Notes: generated from the sequence alone by a model not told the origin. A stretch of DNA of 64,000 bases from Flavobacterium cauense R2A-7 (GCF_000498475.1 NZ_AVBI01000016.1:62001-126000); one strand, 5' to 3'. Numbered from the stretch's first letter, positions 1 to 7,869 are shown. Made by a program: numbers and translations.

Positions 1-591
1 GATGCAGCGGTGTATACCCGTAAATTAGCCTTGGAAGAAGGTTTGTTCGTAGGGATGTCTTCCGGTTCTGCCATCAAAGGATTGTTGCAGTTAAAAGACG
101 AGTTCGGTCCGGACGATGTGGTAGTAGTTTTATTCCACGATTCGGGTTCGCGTTATGTGGGGAAAATCTTCAATGACGATTGGATGCGTGACCGCGGTTA
201 TCTGGAAGACGAAATCACCAAAGCGGAAGATTTAATCAAAGAACATATCGACAAACCATTGGTGGTTGTCCGTACCGAAGAGTTGGTTTCCCACGCAATT
301 GATCGTATGCGTAAATTCAAGATTTCTCAAATCCCGGTGATTGACATCAATGGGTTTGTAGGATCGGTAGACGAATCGGATTTGTTTCAAAGCTTCATTT
401 CTGATAAAAATGTGGCTGAAAAACCAATTCGTGAAGTGATGGGCGCAGCATTTCCAATCGTAAAATTAGGAACTTCCGTAGAAGAGGTTTCCAAATTAAT
501 CAACAAAGACAATCAGGCCGTGCTGGTGGATTTAGGAAACGGAAAACACCATATCATCACCAAACATGATATTATCAATTCGATAAAATAG
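1..591 (+). CDS. PLP-dependent cystathionine beta-synthase-like enzyme, C-terminal part
   Basis: The reading frame is open from the window edge, so the start lies upstream and only about 196 residues are seen. The first part carries the end of a fold-type II PLP enzyme (the stretch GLFVGMSSGSA is typical of the cysteine synthase/cystathionine beta-synthase family). It is followed by two CBS repeats, roughly residues 85-140 and 145-196. CBS pairs usually bind adenosyl ligands and tune the activity of the attached enzyme. The likely role is condensing serine or an activated serine with a thiol in cysteine/cystathionine metabolism. The catalytic lysine region is outside the window, so the exact substrate cannot be settled. 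The gene ends just before a bidirectional terminator shared with the convergent PNGase-like gene. Confidence 0.85.
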   Translation, partial: DAAVYTRKLALEEGLFVGMSSGSAIKGLLQLKDEFGPDDVVVVLFHDSGSRYVGKIFNDDWMRDRGYLEDEITKAEDLIKEHIDKPLVVVRTEELVSHAIDRMRKFKISQIPVIDINGFVGSVDESDLFQSFISDKNVAEKPIREVMGAAFPIVKLGTSVEEVSKLINKDNQAVLVDLGNGKHHIITKHDIINSIK

Positions 592-607
592 TTATAAGTC
601 AAATTAT

Positions 608-641
608 AAAAAAGCCGCTTTTAGAAAGCGGCTTTTTTATT
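608..641. terminator. Bidirectional intrinsic terminator
   Basis: A perfect hairpin (arms AAAGCCGCTT and AAGCGGCTTT, loop TTAG-like) is flanked by A-rich and T-rich runs. It can end both the CBS-domain gene on the plus strand and the PNGase-like gene on the minus strand. Confidence 0.85.
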
Positions 642-2327
642 TTAATTTCCGATCAAAACTCCGGAAACATTCCAGGCACTGAAACTTGTTCCTTCGGTTG
701 CGCCTTGCGGTATTTTAATCTGCAGGGTGTGTTTCCCGGCTTTCAAATCGCCTAAATCGATTAGGGTTGGCGTGGTTACCATTCCCGGACACCAATTCGA
801 CCGACTGTAATCGGAAGACGACAATCCGTTAGGGAAATTTCCCGAGGCAGGATTAAATAAACGGTAGGAACCACAATCCTGTCGCCACGGTATAAAAGCA
901 TATACTTCTTTATGGTCTAAAAGAAGGGTGTTTTTCTTTTGCAGGTATTCGTCGCCATTTTCCCAGCCGCCATGACCGGTTGTAATATAACGGAGTCGGG
1001 CATTTTTCACATCTTTATCCAGAACAAAAGTAACTTCCAGTCCTTTTTCATGATTAAACATGGTGCTGTATTCCTGTTCTGCCATTTCCATCACATTGGT
1101 CGTGTTGAAAAGCGGTAAGGCAAACGTGTTTTTCAGACTTTGGTTTTCTTCATTGTGAATGGTTATATTCATTGAGATTTTATGACCGCCTTTGTCGTAG
1201 TTTCCAATAAAAGTGCCTACCCAAAGTTCTTTGCCGCTGAGTTGGGATTGCAGTTCAGAAATGTCCTGACGATAAGGCACCACTTCGTGCCACGTTTTAT
1301 CTTTTAGCTGAATATGATTGTATTGCTTAATGCCGAACGGAGTGAAAAAACGCATCAGTTCCAATAAAGGAGCATAGTTTTCGGTGCGTACCACTCCCTG
1401 GTATTTTTTACCGTTCCCGTTTTCATAAATCGGAAGGGTTTTGGCACCATTTTTCAATCCGTCCAGGAAAGAAATTTTCTGGTCGGTTGGAATCACAAAA
1501 ACAGAACCAGTACGATCATAGGCATCTCCATTGGACTGTTCCAAAACATCTACAAAAATCTGACTGCCGTTTTTGATTTCCGGAAACTTTATTTTTTTCA
1601 GGATTATTGTGCCATTTGCAAAGCGTAAAATACTGTCGTTGGATTTAGAGGCATCGGAAAAGTTGATGGTTTCATTTTCAAACACGGCAAGGGTTGTAAA
1701 ACGGCTTTTCCATAATAAATCACGATAGGTCAGCTGATCTACCTGTTTTCCATGGATAGCGTTCTCCACCATTTGTGCTGGGCTGAAGGATTTTTGCTTT
1801 TCAATTTTGGATGCGGTTATTACAAAATTTCCGTTTCGAACCATTTCCAAAACCAATCCCAGATTCTGTCCTAAAACAGTCGGGGCTCCTTTCACTTTCA
1901 ATTCGTTAGTGTACCAAAGTTCGATAGTATTTGAATTGATAATCGTTTTTGCTTTGCGGCATTGGTAGCCTAATACTTTTTTTGTATCGTTGGTAATTTC
2001 AAAGTTTTGTTTTGCCAAAGAAACACTGTCTAAGGTGGTAACCGATTTCGTTTTATCCATTTGTCCCAGCTGTAAATAAGCATTTTTCAAATGATTGATT
2101 AAGGTTTGCTCGTAAGGAAATGATGTTTTGTTTGCGTTAATCGCCTCAGAAGTGACTAATGTTTCTGTCTCGTTGGTAAAAACCAAAATCGGATTCTGGT
2201 TATCAAGCTGTTTTCCGTTAGAACTTTTTAAGTAACTAATTTTATAGCCTTTCGAAGGATGACTGTTAATTTGTGCAAAACTTAGTCCGAACTGCAGTAA
2301 AAATATAATTGTAAGATTTTTTTTCAT
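642..2327 (-). CDS. Secreted PNGase F-II-like peptide-N-glycosidase with GLPGLI-like N-terminal domain
   Basis: This 561-residue protein has a signal peptide at the chosen ATG (MKKNLTIIFLLQFGLSFAQ); the frame extends 15 residues upstream but that part does not look like a leader. Residues about 20-190 resemble the GLPGLI family (LGYQCRKA, IELWYTNELKVKGAP). The rest matches the two jelly-roll domains of PNGase F. YDRTGSVF corresponds to the catalytic Asp60 region of PNGase F, and GDEYLQKKN lies where Glu206 is expected. The cysteine-rich end WRQDCGSYR...SNWCPGM...IDLGDL matches its C-terminal domain. The residue aligned with Glu118 appears to be Gly (WVGTFIGN). PNGases release N-glycans from Asn; PNGase F-II of Elizabethkingia also has an added N-terminal domain. 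The fold assignment is strong; activity is inferred. Confidence 0.85.
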   Translation of the reverse strand: MKKNLTIIFLLQFGLSFAQINSHPSKGYKISYLKSSNGKQLDNQNPILVFTNETETLVTSEAINANKTSFPYEQTLINHLKNAYLQLGQMDKTKSVTTLDSVSLAKQNFEITNDTKKVLGYQCRKAKTIINSNTIELWYTNELKVKGAPTVLGQNLGLVLEMVRNGNFVITASKIEKQKSFSPAQMVENAIHGKQVDQLTYRDLLWKSRFTTLAVFENETINFSDASKSNDSILRFANGTIILKKIKFPEIKNGSQIFVDVLEQSNGDAYDRTGSVFVIPTDQKISFLDGLKNGAKTLPIYENGNGKKYQGVVRTENYAPLLELMRFFTPFGIKQYNHIQLKDKTWHEVVPYRQDISELQSQLSGKELWVGTFIGNYDKGGHKISMNITIHNEENQSLKNTFALPLFNTTNVMEMAEQEYSTMFNHEKGLEVTFVLDKDVKNARLRYITTGHGGWENGDEYLQKKNTLLLDHKEVYAFIPWRQDCGSYRLFNPASGNFPNGLSSSDYSRSNWCPGMVTTPTLIDLGDLKAGKHTLQIKIPQGATEGTSFSAWNVSGVLIGN

Positions 2328-2349
2328 TTTTTTAAATTGTGTTGTGCAA

Positions 2350-2357
2350 CAAAGATA
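2350..2357 (-). promoter_or_regulatory. Candidate -7 element for the PNGase-like gene
   Basis: On the minus strand the sequence reads TATCTTTG, a match to the Bacteroidota -7 consensus TAnnTTTG, about 22 bases upstream of the ATG. No clear TTG is seen at the expected -33 position. Confidence 0.45.
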
Positions 2358-2393
2358 ATTTTTTTCATACATTAGTGCTCTATTTTATACGCC

Positions 2394-3662
2394 ATGCAGG
2401 AAGATTTTTTACACCACATTTGGGACCGCAAGAAATTTGCGGTTACCGCACTAACTACGCAGCAGGGAGAAGCTCTTCAAATCCTGCATTCCGGATATTA
2501 TTTACAACAGGCCGGTCCTGATTTTTTCAACGCTCAACTTCGAATCGGCAATCAGAAGTGGGCCGGAAATGTCGAAATACACGTCAAGTCTTCGGATTGG
2601 TATGTACACCAACACCAAAATGATTCTGCTTATGATAGCGTAATTCTACACGTGGTCTGGGAATATGATGCGGCGGTTTTTCGCAATGACAATACAGAAA
2701 TTCCGGTTTTGGAACTCAAAAATTATGTTGCCAAAGAAGTGTTGGAGAATTATTTGTCGCTTACCGTTACCAAAACATGGATTTATTGCGAAAGGGATTT
2801 GAGCGCTGTTGATGCTTTTGTTTTTAAAAATTGGCAGGAACGATTGTTTTTTGAACGTTTGGAGCGGAAGTCGGAACCAATTTTCAAAATGTTATTGCAA
2901 AATGGAAACGATTGGGAAGCTTCTCTTTTTAGTTTTTTAGCGAAAAACTTCGGACTCAATGCTAATGGGGAATCGTTTTTCGATATTGCCAATTCCATAC
3001 CGTTTTCGGTCCTTCGGAAGGAAAAGTTTCAAATTGAAAATTTAGAGGCACTGTTTTTTGGCCGCGCCGGATTGTTGACGGAAGCAAAAGAAGATCTTTA
3101 TTACAGGGATTTGCAATTCCGATGGCAGTATTTGTTTGAAAAATACCAGTTGAAAAGTGTTTTTGTTGAACCGCTTCATTTTTTTAAACTCCGTCCCGAT
3201 AATTTCCCAACGATTCGGTTGGCACAATTGGCGCAACTCTACCATTTGCAGGATAATTTATTTTCTAAAATCTGTACGGCAAAATCGGTTTCGGAATTGT
3301 ATGCGATTTTCGATTTGAAGGTCTCCGTTTATTGGCAAACGCATTATCAATTCGATAAGGAAAGTCCCAAAAAACGCAAATCCCTGACGGCATCTTTTAT
3401 CGATTTACTCCTTATAAATACGGTTATTCCAATGCAGTTTGCGTATGCCAAACATCAGGGGAAAGAAATATCGGAAGAACTGATTCATTTTCTGCAAGCC
3501 ATTGCTCCCGAGAAAAATGCCATTGTCGACAAGTTTACGGATTTCGGTGTTTCAGTTGATAATGCTTTCGACTCCCAAACGCTTTTGCAACTTAAAAATG
3601 AATATTGCAATCATAAAAAATGCCTGCAATGCGGAATTGGAATAGAATTGTTAAAGAAATAA
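2394..3662 (+). CDS. DUF2851 family protein
   Basis: This 422-residue cytoplasmic protein begins MQEDFLHHIWDRKKF and carries the conserved N-terminal core of DUF2851 (GPDFFNAQLRIG, WAGNVEIHVKSSDWYVHQH, VILHVVWEYD). It ends with a Cys-rich tail (CNHKKCLQCGIG) that could bind a metal. The family is widespread in Bacteroidota and has no established function. The core has an acidic/His pattern (EIHVKSSDW, HxH) that could suit a nuclease-like or metal site, but this is only a guess. It starts 66 bases from the divergent PNGase-like gene. The next gene begins 14 bases downstream, suggesting co-transcription with the PspC-like and HhH genes. Confidence 0.85.
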   Translation: MQEDFLHHIWDRKKFAVTALTTQQGEALQILHSGYYLQQAGPDFFNAQLRIGNQKWAGNVEIHVKSSDWYVHQHQNDSAYDSVILHVVWEYDAAVFRNDNTEIPVLELKNYVAKEVLENYLSLTVTKTWIYCERDLSAVDAFVFKNWQERLFFERLERKSEPIFKMLLQNGNDWEASLFSFLAKNFGLNANGESFFDIANSIPFSVLRKEKFQIENLEALFFGRAGLLTEAKEDLYYRDLQFRWQYLFEKYQLKSVFVEPLHFFKLRPDNFPTIRLAQLAQLYHLQDNLFSKICTAKSVSELYAIFDLKVSVYWQTHYQFDKESPKKRKSLTASFIDLLLINTVIPMQFAYAKHQGKEISEELIHFLQAIAPEKNAIVDKFTDFGVSVDNAFDSQTLLQLKNEYCNHKKCLQCGIGIELLKK

Positions 3663-3676
3663 ATTACATTTGTACT

Positions 3677-3904
3677 ATGGGACTGATAACTACTATACGT
3701 CACTTTTTTGAAAAACACGGCTTCGAGGTTTCTTCACGTTTCGCCGATCGTTTGGGCATGCGAACCACCAGTGTTCGTCTGTTTTTTATTTACATCTCCT
3801 TTTTTACTGTCGGACTTTGGTTCGGGGTCTATCTTACATTAGCATTTTTACTTCGCTTAAAAGATATGGTCTATACGAAACGCAGTTCTGTTTTTGATTT
3901 GTAA
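3677..3904 (+). CDS. PspC-domain-like small membrane protein
   Basis: This 75-residue protein has one clear hydrophobic segment (about residues 35-60, FFIYISFFTVGLWFGVYLTLAFLL) preceded by a basic stretch with the LGMRTTSVRL pattern seen in PspC-like domains. ATG 3677 is preferred over an upstream non-ATG start that would extend back into the DUF2851 gene. PspC proteins take part in envelope-stress responses in other bacteria. Here the role is only inferred, and the protein is shorter than classical PspC. Confidence 0.65.
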   Translation: MGLITTIRHFFEKHGFEVSSRFADRLGMRTTSVRLFFIYISFFTVGLWFGVYLTLAFLLRLKDMVYTKRSSVFDL

Positions 3905-3918
3905 ATAGCCCTTATATC

Positions 3919-4803
3919 ATGAAAACAACGTATTATTTTAAATACACCCGCGAACAGCGGAGCGGTATTGTTGTGCTTATTTTGCTGATGATTTTTATTC
4001 AGTTGAGCTATTATTTTTATTTCTCGCGGTTGACTTCGGATGTGCAATCGGAAAATGATATTTCAAAGGAATGGCTTTCTGTACAATCCGAAATTGACAG
4101 TCTGAAAGAAGCGAAAAATATCGAGTCACATAAAATTTATCCGTTCAATCCTAATTTTATTTCCGATTACAAAGGCTATACTTTGGGAATGTCGGTTACT
4201 GAAATCGATCGCCTTCATGAATTTCGAAAAGGGAATAAATTTGTGAATTCGGCTGAAGAGTTTAAAAAGGTAACCAAAGTTTCAGATGAATTGTTGGCTG
4301 AGATTTCACCATATTTTAAGTTTCCGGATTGGGTGAAAAACAAACAGAAACATGATTTTTATGCCGGTTATGCAAAGCAAACGGTTGATAAGAAAGTAAA
4401 AATAACGGTGACGGATATTAATGTGGCTACACAGGAAGAGCTGATGAAAGTATACGGAATTGGTCCAGGGCTTTCCGAACGGATTTTGAAAGAGCGGGAG
4501 AAATTGGGCGCTTTTGTGTCGATGGAGCAAATGAAGGATGTTTGGGGATTGTCGCCGGAAGTTATCGAAAGCCTGAACAAGCATTTTAAAGTTTTGGTCA
4601 AGCCGACAATAGCAAAATTGGACATTAACAATGCTTCGGTTAAAGAAATGACCAAGTTGCCTTTTTTTAGGTATTATCTTGCGAAAGAGATTGTAACCTA
4701 CCGAAGTATGAATGGTGCAATAAAAAGTAAAGAAGATTTAATAAAAATTAAGGATTTTCCAGTTGAAAAAGTTGATATAATTGCCTTATATTTGGACTTT
4801 TAA
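3919..4803 (+). CDS. Membrane-anchored helix-hairpin-helix (ComEA-like) protein
   Basis: The 294-residue protein has an N-terminal transmembrane helix (about residues 15-36, GIVVLILLMIFIQLSYYFYF). It is followed by repeated helix-hairpin-helix units: about 75-130 (weak), 168-225 (DINVATQEELMKVYGIGPGLSERIL) and 234-294 (LDINNASVKEMTKLPFFRYYLAKEI). Such units bind DNA without sequence specificity, as in ComEA, the periplasmic receptor for incoming DNA during competence. In Bacteroidota this architecture is common and usually not tied to a proven competence system. It follows the PspC-like gene by 14 bases. Confidence 0.8.
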   Translation: MKTTYYFKYTREQRSGIVVLILLMIFIQLSYYFYFSRLTSDVQSENDISKEWLSVQSEIDSLKEAKNIESHKIYPFNPNFISDYKGYTLGMSVTEIDRLHEFRKGNKFVNSAEEFKKVTKVSDELLAEISPYFKFPDWVKNKQKHDFYAGYAKQTVDKKVKITVTDINVATQEELMKVYGIGPGLSERILKEREKLGAFVSMEQMKDVWGLSPEVIESLNKHFKVLVKPTIAKLDINNASVKEMTKLPFFRYYLAKEIVTYRSMNGAIKSKEDLIKIKDFPVEKVDIIALYLDF

Positions 4804-4830
4804 ACAAACAAACCACAATACAATTTTAAA

Positions 4831-6003
4831 ATGAATTCAACATACTTTACAGAAGAGCATCAATTATTTAGGGAAAGTTTTCGTGATTTTTTGCAAAAAG
4901 AAGTCGTTCCTCATATAGAAAAATGGGAAAAAACGGGGACTATTGAGCGGTTCATATGGAAAAAATTCGGGGAGATGGGATTTTTTGGATTGCGTTATCC
5001 TGAAGCTTACGGTGGAATGAATTTGGATTTGTTTTATACAGTTGTTTTTTTAGAAGAACTGCAAAAGGTTAAATCGTCCGGTTTTGCGGCGGCTATGTGG
5101 GCGCATGCTTATTTGGCAATGACGCATTTAAATGCTGAAGGCGATGAGCGTATCAAACAAGAGTATTTGGCGCCAAGTATTTCCGGTGATAAAATAGGGG
5201 CGTTGTGCATTACGGAACCTTTTGGAGGAAGTGATGTTGCCGGTATGCGAACTACTGCGGTGAAACAAGGTGATACATATGTGATTAATGGCTCCAAAAC
5301 GTTCATAACCAATGGGGTTTATGCCGATTATTATGTGGTAGCTGCGAAAACAAGTCCGGAGCTTGGAAATAAAGTAATCAGTATGTTTTTGGTAGATGCC
5401 GATACAAAAGGAATTGCGGCTACCAAATTAGATAAGTTAGGTTGGAGAGCTTCCGATACAGCGGAAATTGCTTTTGATAATGTGGTAATTCCTGTAGCCA
5501 ATTTAATGGGTGAAGAAGGAAAAGGATTTCCGTACATCATGCAGCATTTTGCTTTAGAGCGATTGATTATGGCGATTAATGCTCACGCAAGGGCAGAATA
5601 TGCCATTGACTATACTATTGGATATATGGCCGAACGTGAAGCATTCGGAACCACGATTAATAAGTTTCAGGCGTTACGACATACGATGGTGGAACATGCA
5701 ACAGATGTTGAGCACTGCAAGATTTTTAATTATGCTGCTGTAGCCCGATTAAATCAAGGGGAATATGTAGTGAAAGAAGCTACTATGGCAAAATTGAAAT
5801 CCACAAAAGTAGCAGATGAAACCATTTACAGTTGTTTGCAGATGTTAGGCGGTTATGGTTATATGGAGGAATATCCGTTGGCGCGCTTGTTAAGAGATAG
5901 TCGTTTAGGGCCAATCGGAGGAGGTACTTCAGAAATCTTAAAAGAAATTTTGTCGAAAATGATTATCGATAAGCAAAATTACCAACCGGCTGTGAAACAT
6001 TAA
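4831..6003 (+). CDS. Acyl-CoA dehydrogenase
   Basis: A 390-residue, full-length flavoprotein of the acyl-CoA dehydrogenase family. It has the N-terminal helical domain, the middle beta domain (CITEPFGGSDVAGMRTTA, the flavin/substrate region) and the C-terminal helical domain ending in the FAD-binding motif LQMLGGYGYMEEYPLARLLRDSR and the IGGGTSEI signature. It oxidises an acyl-CoA to the 2-enoyl-CoA and passes electrons to ETF. The chain-length or branched-chain preference cannot be read from sequence. No beta-oxidation partners are adjacent. A strong terminator follows. Confidence 0.93.
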   Translation: MNSTYFTEEHQLFRESFRDFLQKEVVPHIEKWEKTGTIERFIWKKFGEMGFFGLRYPEAYGGMNLDLFYTVVFLEELQKVKSSGFAAAMWAHAYLAMTHLNAEGDERIKQEYLAPSISGDKIGALCITEPFGGSDVAGMRTTAVKQGDTYVINGSKTFITNGVYADYYVVAAKTSPELGNKVISMFLVDADTKGIAATKLDKLGWRASDTAEIAFDNVVIPVANLMGEEGKGFPYIMQHFALERLIMAINAHARAEYAIDYTIGYMAEREAFGTTINKFQALRHTMVEHATDVEHCKIFNYAAVARLNQGEYVVKEATMAKLKSTKVADETIYSCLQMLGGYGYMEEYPLARLLRDSRLGPIGGGTSEILKEILSKMIIDKQNYQPAVKH

Positions 6004-6023
6004 CAGGTAGGATGGTATAAGAT

Positions 6024-6065
6024 AAAAAGAGCCAAGAGACGGAAAAAGTCACTTGGCTCTTTTTG
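6024..6065 (+). terminator. Intrinsic terminator after the acyl-CoA dehydrogenase gene
   Basis: The arms AGAGCCAAG and CTTGGCTCT form a stable stem followed directly by a T run. It separates the dehydrogenase gene from rpsU. Confidence 0.85.
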
Positions 6066-6138
6066 TTGTAAATTGTAATGTTGGTGGAGTAGAGGAAAAT
6101 AAATCAAAATTTATAATTCATAATTCGTAATTATTTTA

Positions 6139-6146
6139 TAAGTTTG
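6139..6146 (+). promoter_or_regulatory. Candidate -7 element of rpsU
   Basis: TAAGTTTG matches TAnnTTTG. It would start a transcript near 6152, about 24 bases ahead of the rpsU ATG, so the strong Shine-Dalgarno sits very close to the 5' end of the RNA. The -33 TTG is not obvious. Confidence 0.5.
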
Positions 6147-6159
6147 CGGCCTAAATGAG

Positions 6160-6167
6160 AGGAGGTG
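6160..6167 (+). promoter_or_regulatory. Strong Shine-Dalgarno of rpsU
   Basis: AGGAGGTG is an eight-base perfect complement of the usual anti-Shine-Dalgarno CACCUCCU, eight bases before the ATG. Flavobacteria generally lack such sites because the anti-Shine-Dalgarno is sequestered on the ribosome by a pocket that includes bS21. Published work on Flavobacterium johnsoniae links the rpsU Shine-Dalgarno to autoregulation: ribosomes lacking bS21 can use it. Confidence 0.85.
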
Positions 6168-6175
6168 TCTAGATT

Positions 6176-6370
6176 ATGTTAATTATACCAATTAAAGACG
6201 GAGAAAATATCGATAGAGCATTAAAGCGCTATAAAAGAAAATTCGACAAGACCGGAACTGTTCGTCAGTTAAGAGCGCGTCAAGCTTTCACTAAGCCATC
6301 TGTAACCAGAAGAGCTCAGATTCAAAAAGCACAATACATCCAAGGATTAAGAGACTCGTTAGAGAACTAA
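6176..6370 (+). CDS. rpsU: Small ribosomal subunit protein bS21
   Basis: A 64-residue, strongly basic protein with the bS21 features: VKDGENIDRALKRYKRKF-like N-terminus (here IPIKDGENIDRALKRY), a central LRARQAF and an Arg/Lys-rich C-terminus. It is a component of the 30S platform near the 3' end of 16S rRNA. In Bacteroidota it helps occlude the anti-Shine-Dalgarno. The gene is preceded by an exceptional Shine-Dalgarno and followed by a hairpin that ends its transcript just before xerC. Confidence 0.95.
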   Translation: MLIIPIKDGENIDRALKRYKRKFDKTGTVRQLRARQAFTKPSVTRRAQIQKAQYIQGLRDSLEN

Positions 6371-6390
6371 TATTTTTTGAATGACTATAT

Positions 6391-6439
6391 AACCGTTAGT
6401 TTATGAAGTTTTATAACTTTGTAGCTAACGGTTTTTTTT
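6391..6439 (+). terminator. rpsU terminator with the xerC promoter in its loop
   Basis: The arms AACCGTTAG and CTAACGGTT flank a loop of about 23 bases, which itself contains an AAGTT/AACTT mini-stem, and are followed by a T8 run that abuts the xerC ATG. The loop contains the -7-like element listed separately. Confidence 0.75.
6414..6421 (+). promoter_or_regulatory. Candidate -7 element of xerC
   Basis: TAACTTTG matches TAnnTTTG and lies inside the loop of the rpsU terminator, 18 bases before the xerC ATG. Transcription from it would begin after the left arm, so the new RNA could not form the terminator. Confidence 0.5.
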
Positions 6440-7336
6440 ATGATTACTTCCCAACAAGCGTTTTGCGATTATCTACAGAAAGAGAAAAATTATTCTCCGC
6501 ATACGCTTACTGCTTATTTAAATGATGTCGCTGAATTTGAAAGTTTTCTGAAAACCCACGATGCCGATGTGATTTTGGAAACGGTTGTCTATTCGCAAAT
6601 ACGCAGTTGGATTGTTTTTTTGGTGGAGAATGGGTTGTCTAATAACTCGGTAAACCGAAAAATGTCGTCACTAAAATCATTTTACAGATTTTTGATGAAA
6701 TCGAAGCAAATTGAGGTAAATCCGCTTCAGAAGCACAAGTCTTTAAAAACTCCTAAAAAAGTACAAATACCGTTTTCGGAAAAAGAACTCGAGATGGTGT
6801 TTGAGGAAAATGATTATCCTGGTGATTTTGAAGGGGTGCGGAATAGGTTGATTATTGAACTTTTTTATACCACAGGCATGCGTCGTGCAGAATTGATAGC
6901 GCTTCAGGTTGGGGATTACAGTGTTTATAATAAGACTTTGAAGGTTTTGGGGAAGCGGAATAAAGAAAGGGTTTTGCCGCTTTTGGAATGCACGGCGGCA
7001 TTATTAAATCGTTATCTTATTGAAAGAAATCGATTAACTGTCATCGAAAATAAGAATTTGTTAATATTAAATAAAAACGGTCATAAAGTAAGTGAATCGT
7101 TTGTTTATCGATTAATAAATGATTACTTTAGTACTGTCTCTGAAAAAACAAAGAAGAGTCCCCACGTTCTTAGGCATACATTTGCAACCCACTTGCTTAA
7201 CAATGGTGCCGATTTAAATTCAGTAAAAGAATTGTTAGGTCACGCAAGTTTATCTTCTACTCAAATCTATACCCACAGCAGTCTGGCTGAATTGAAACGA
7301 GTGTATCAAGATGCGCATCCGCGGAACCGAAAATAA
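6440..7336 (+). CDS. xerC: Tyrosine recombinase XerC
   Basis: This 298-residue protein has the SAM-like N-terminal core-binding domain (about 1-90) and the catalytic domain with all active-site residues readable: Arg in TGMRRAEL, Lys in [36 protein letters not shown] with the final Tyr. Length and context (no integrase-type neighbours, no att repeats) fit a housekeeping XerC/XerD that resolves chromosome dimers at dif. Assigning XerC rather than XerD rests on similarity only. The start is the ATG directly after the T run of the rpsU terminator. hpf follows 30 bases downstream. Confidence 0.88.
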   Translation: MITSQQAFCDYLQKEKNYSPHTLTAYLNDVAEFESFLKTHDADVILETVVYSQIRSWIVFLVENGLSNNSVNRKMSSLKSFYRFLMKSKQIEVNPLQKHKSLKTPKKVQIPFSEKELEMVFEENDYPGDFEGVRNRLIIELFYTTGMRRAELIALQVGDYSVYNKTLKVLGKRNKERVLPLLECTAALLNRYLIERNRLTVIENKNLLILNKNGHKVSESFVYRLINDYFSTVSEKTKKSPHVLRHTFATHLLNNGADLNSVKELLGHASLSSTQIYTHSSLAELKRVYQDAHPRNRK

Positions 7337-7366
7337 TTCAAAGTGTAACCCAATAAAATTTTTATT

Positions 7367-7669
7367 ATGAAGGTAAATGTTCATGCTGTTAACTTTAACG
7401 TTGATAGAAAACTAGTAGATTTTGTTCAGGAGCGATTAGATAAATTAGAAAAGTATTATGACAAAGTGGTGTCGTCCGATGTTTTTTTAAAGTTGGATAA
7501 CACAAGTGATAAGGAAAATAAAATAGTTGAAGTTAAAGTGATGGTGCCGGGAGATGATTTTGTGGTTAAAAAACAGAGCAAAACGTTTGAGGAAGCTGTG
7601 GATTTATCGGTAGATTCGTTAGAGCGACTTTTGTTGAAAAGAAAAGAAAAAATAAGAGCACATATATAA
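7367..7669 (+). CDS. hpf: Ribosome hibernation-promoting factor, HPF/RaiA family
   Basis: A 100-residue protein of the short HPF/RaiA (sigma-54 modulation) family. It starts MKVNVHAVNFNVDRKLVDFVQERLDKLEKYYD and keeps the beta-alpha pattern with basic residues that insert into the mRNA/tRNA channel of the 30S subunit. It inactivates or dimerises ribosomes in stationary phase or stress. It lacks the long C-terminal dimerisation domain, so it belongs to the short class. It lies after xerC and before the tRNA cluster, in a block devoted to translation. Confidence 0.9.
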   Translation: MKVNVHAVNFNVDRKLVDFVQERLDKLEKYYDKVVSSDVFLKLDNTSDKENKIVEVKVMVPGDDFVVKKQSKTFEEAVDLSVDSLERLLLKRKEKIRAHI

Positions 7670-7694
7670 ATGTGAAAAAAAAACAGATTTTATT

Positions 7695-7723
7695 TTGATT
7701 CAAAAATAAATTCCCTACATTTG
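7695..7723 (+). promoter_or_regulatory. Promoter of the tRNA-tuf operon
   Basis: TTG at 7695-7697, an 18-base spacer and TACATTTG at 7716-7723 make an exact match to the Bacteroidota consensus TTG-N17-23-TAnnTTTG. Predicted start near 7729, about 33 bases before tRNA-Thr. Confidence 0.85.
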
Positions 7724-7724
7724 C

Positions 7725-7753
7725 AGTCCGTTAGAAATAGCGGACTTTTTTTA
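7725..7753 (+). terminator. Terminator-like hairpin straddling the tRNA operon start site
   Basis: AGTCCG and CGGACT flank a 10-base loop and are followed by seven T. The left arm lies at or before the predicted start site. RNA reading through from hpf could form the hairpin, while RNA starting at the tRNA promoter probably could not. Confidence 0.55.
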
Positions 7754-7761
7754 TTGTAATT

Positions 7762-7835
7762 GCCGGTGTAGCTCAGCTGGCTAGAGCAGCTGATTTGTAA
7801 TCAGCAGGTCGTGGGTTCGAGTCCCTCTATCGGCT
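7762..7835 (+). tRNA. tRNA-Thr (anticodon TGT)
   Basis: A 74-nt cloverleaf. The acceptor GCCGGTG pairs with the 3' TATCGGC (G-T pairs allowed), the D arm is TAGCTCAG, the anticodon loop reads TTTGTAA and the T arm is GGGTTCGAGTCCC. CCA is not encoded. Confidence 0.95.
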
Positions 7836-7869
7836 CTGGAAGTTCAATGTACTGATAATAAGAAAAGTT

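Noticed and set aside
6440..7336. Tyrosine recombinase as a sign of an integrated element
   Set aside because: No direct repeats, tRNA junction or phage genes are present, and the protein has the length and motifs of housekeeping XerC.
7660..7690. CACAT/ATGTG hairpin at the end of hpf as a terminator
   Set aside because: The stem is only five AT-rich pairs and is followed by A rather than T; the T-tailed hairpin at 7725-7753 is a better candidate.
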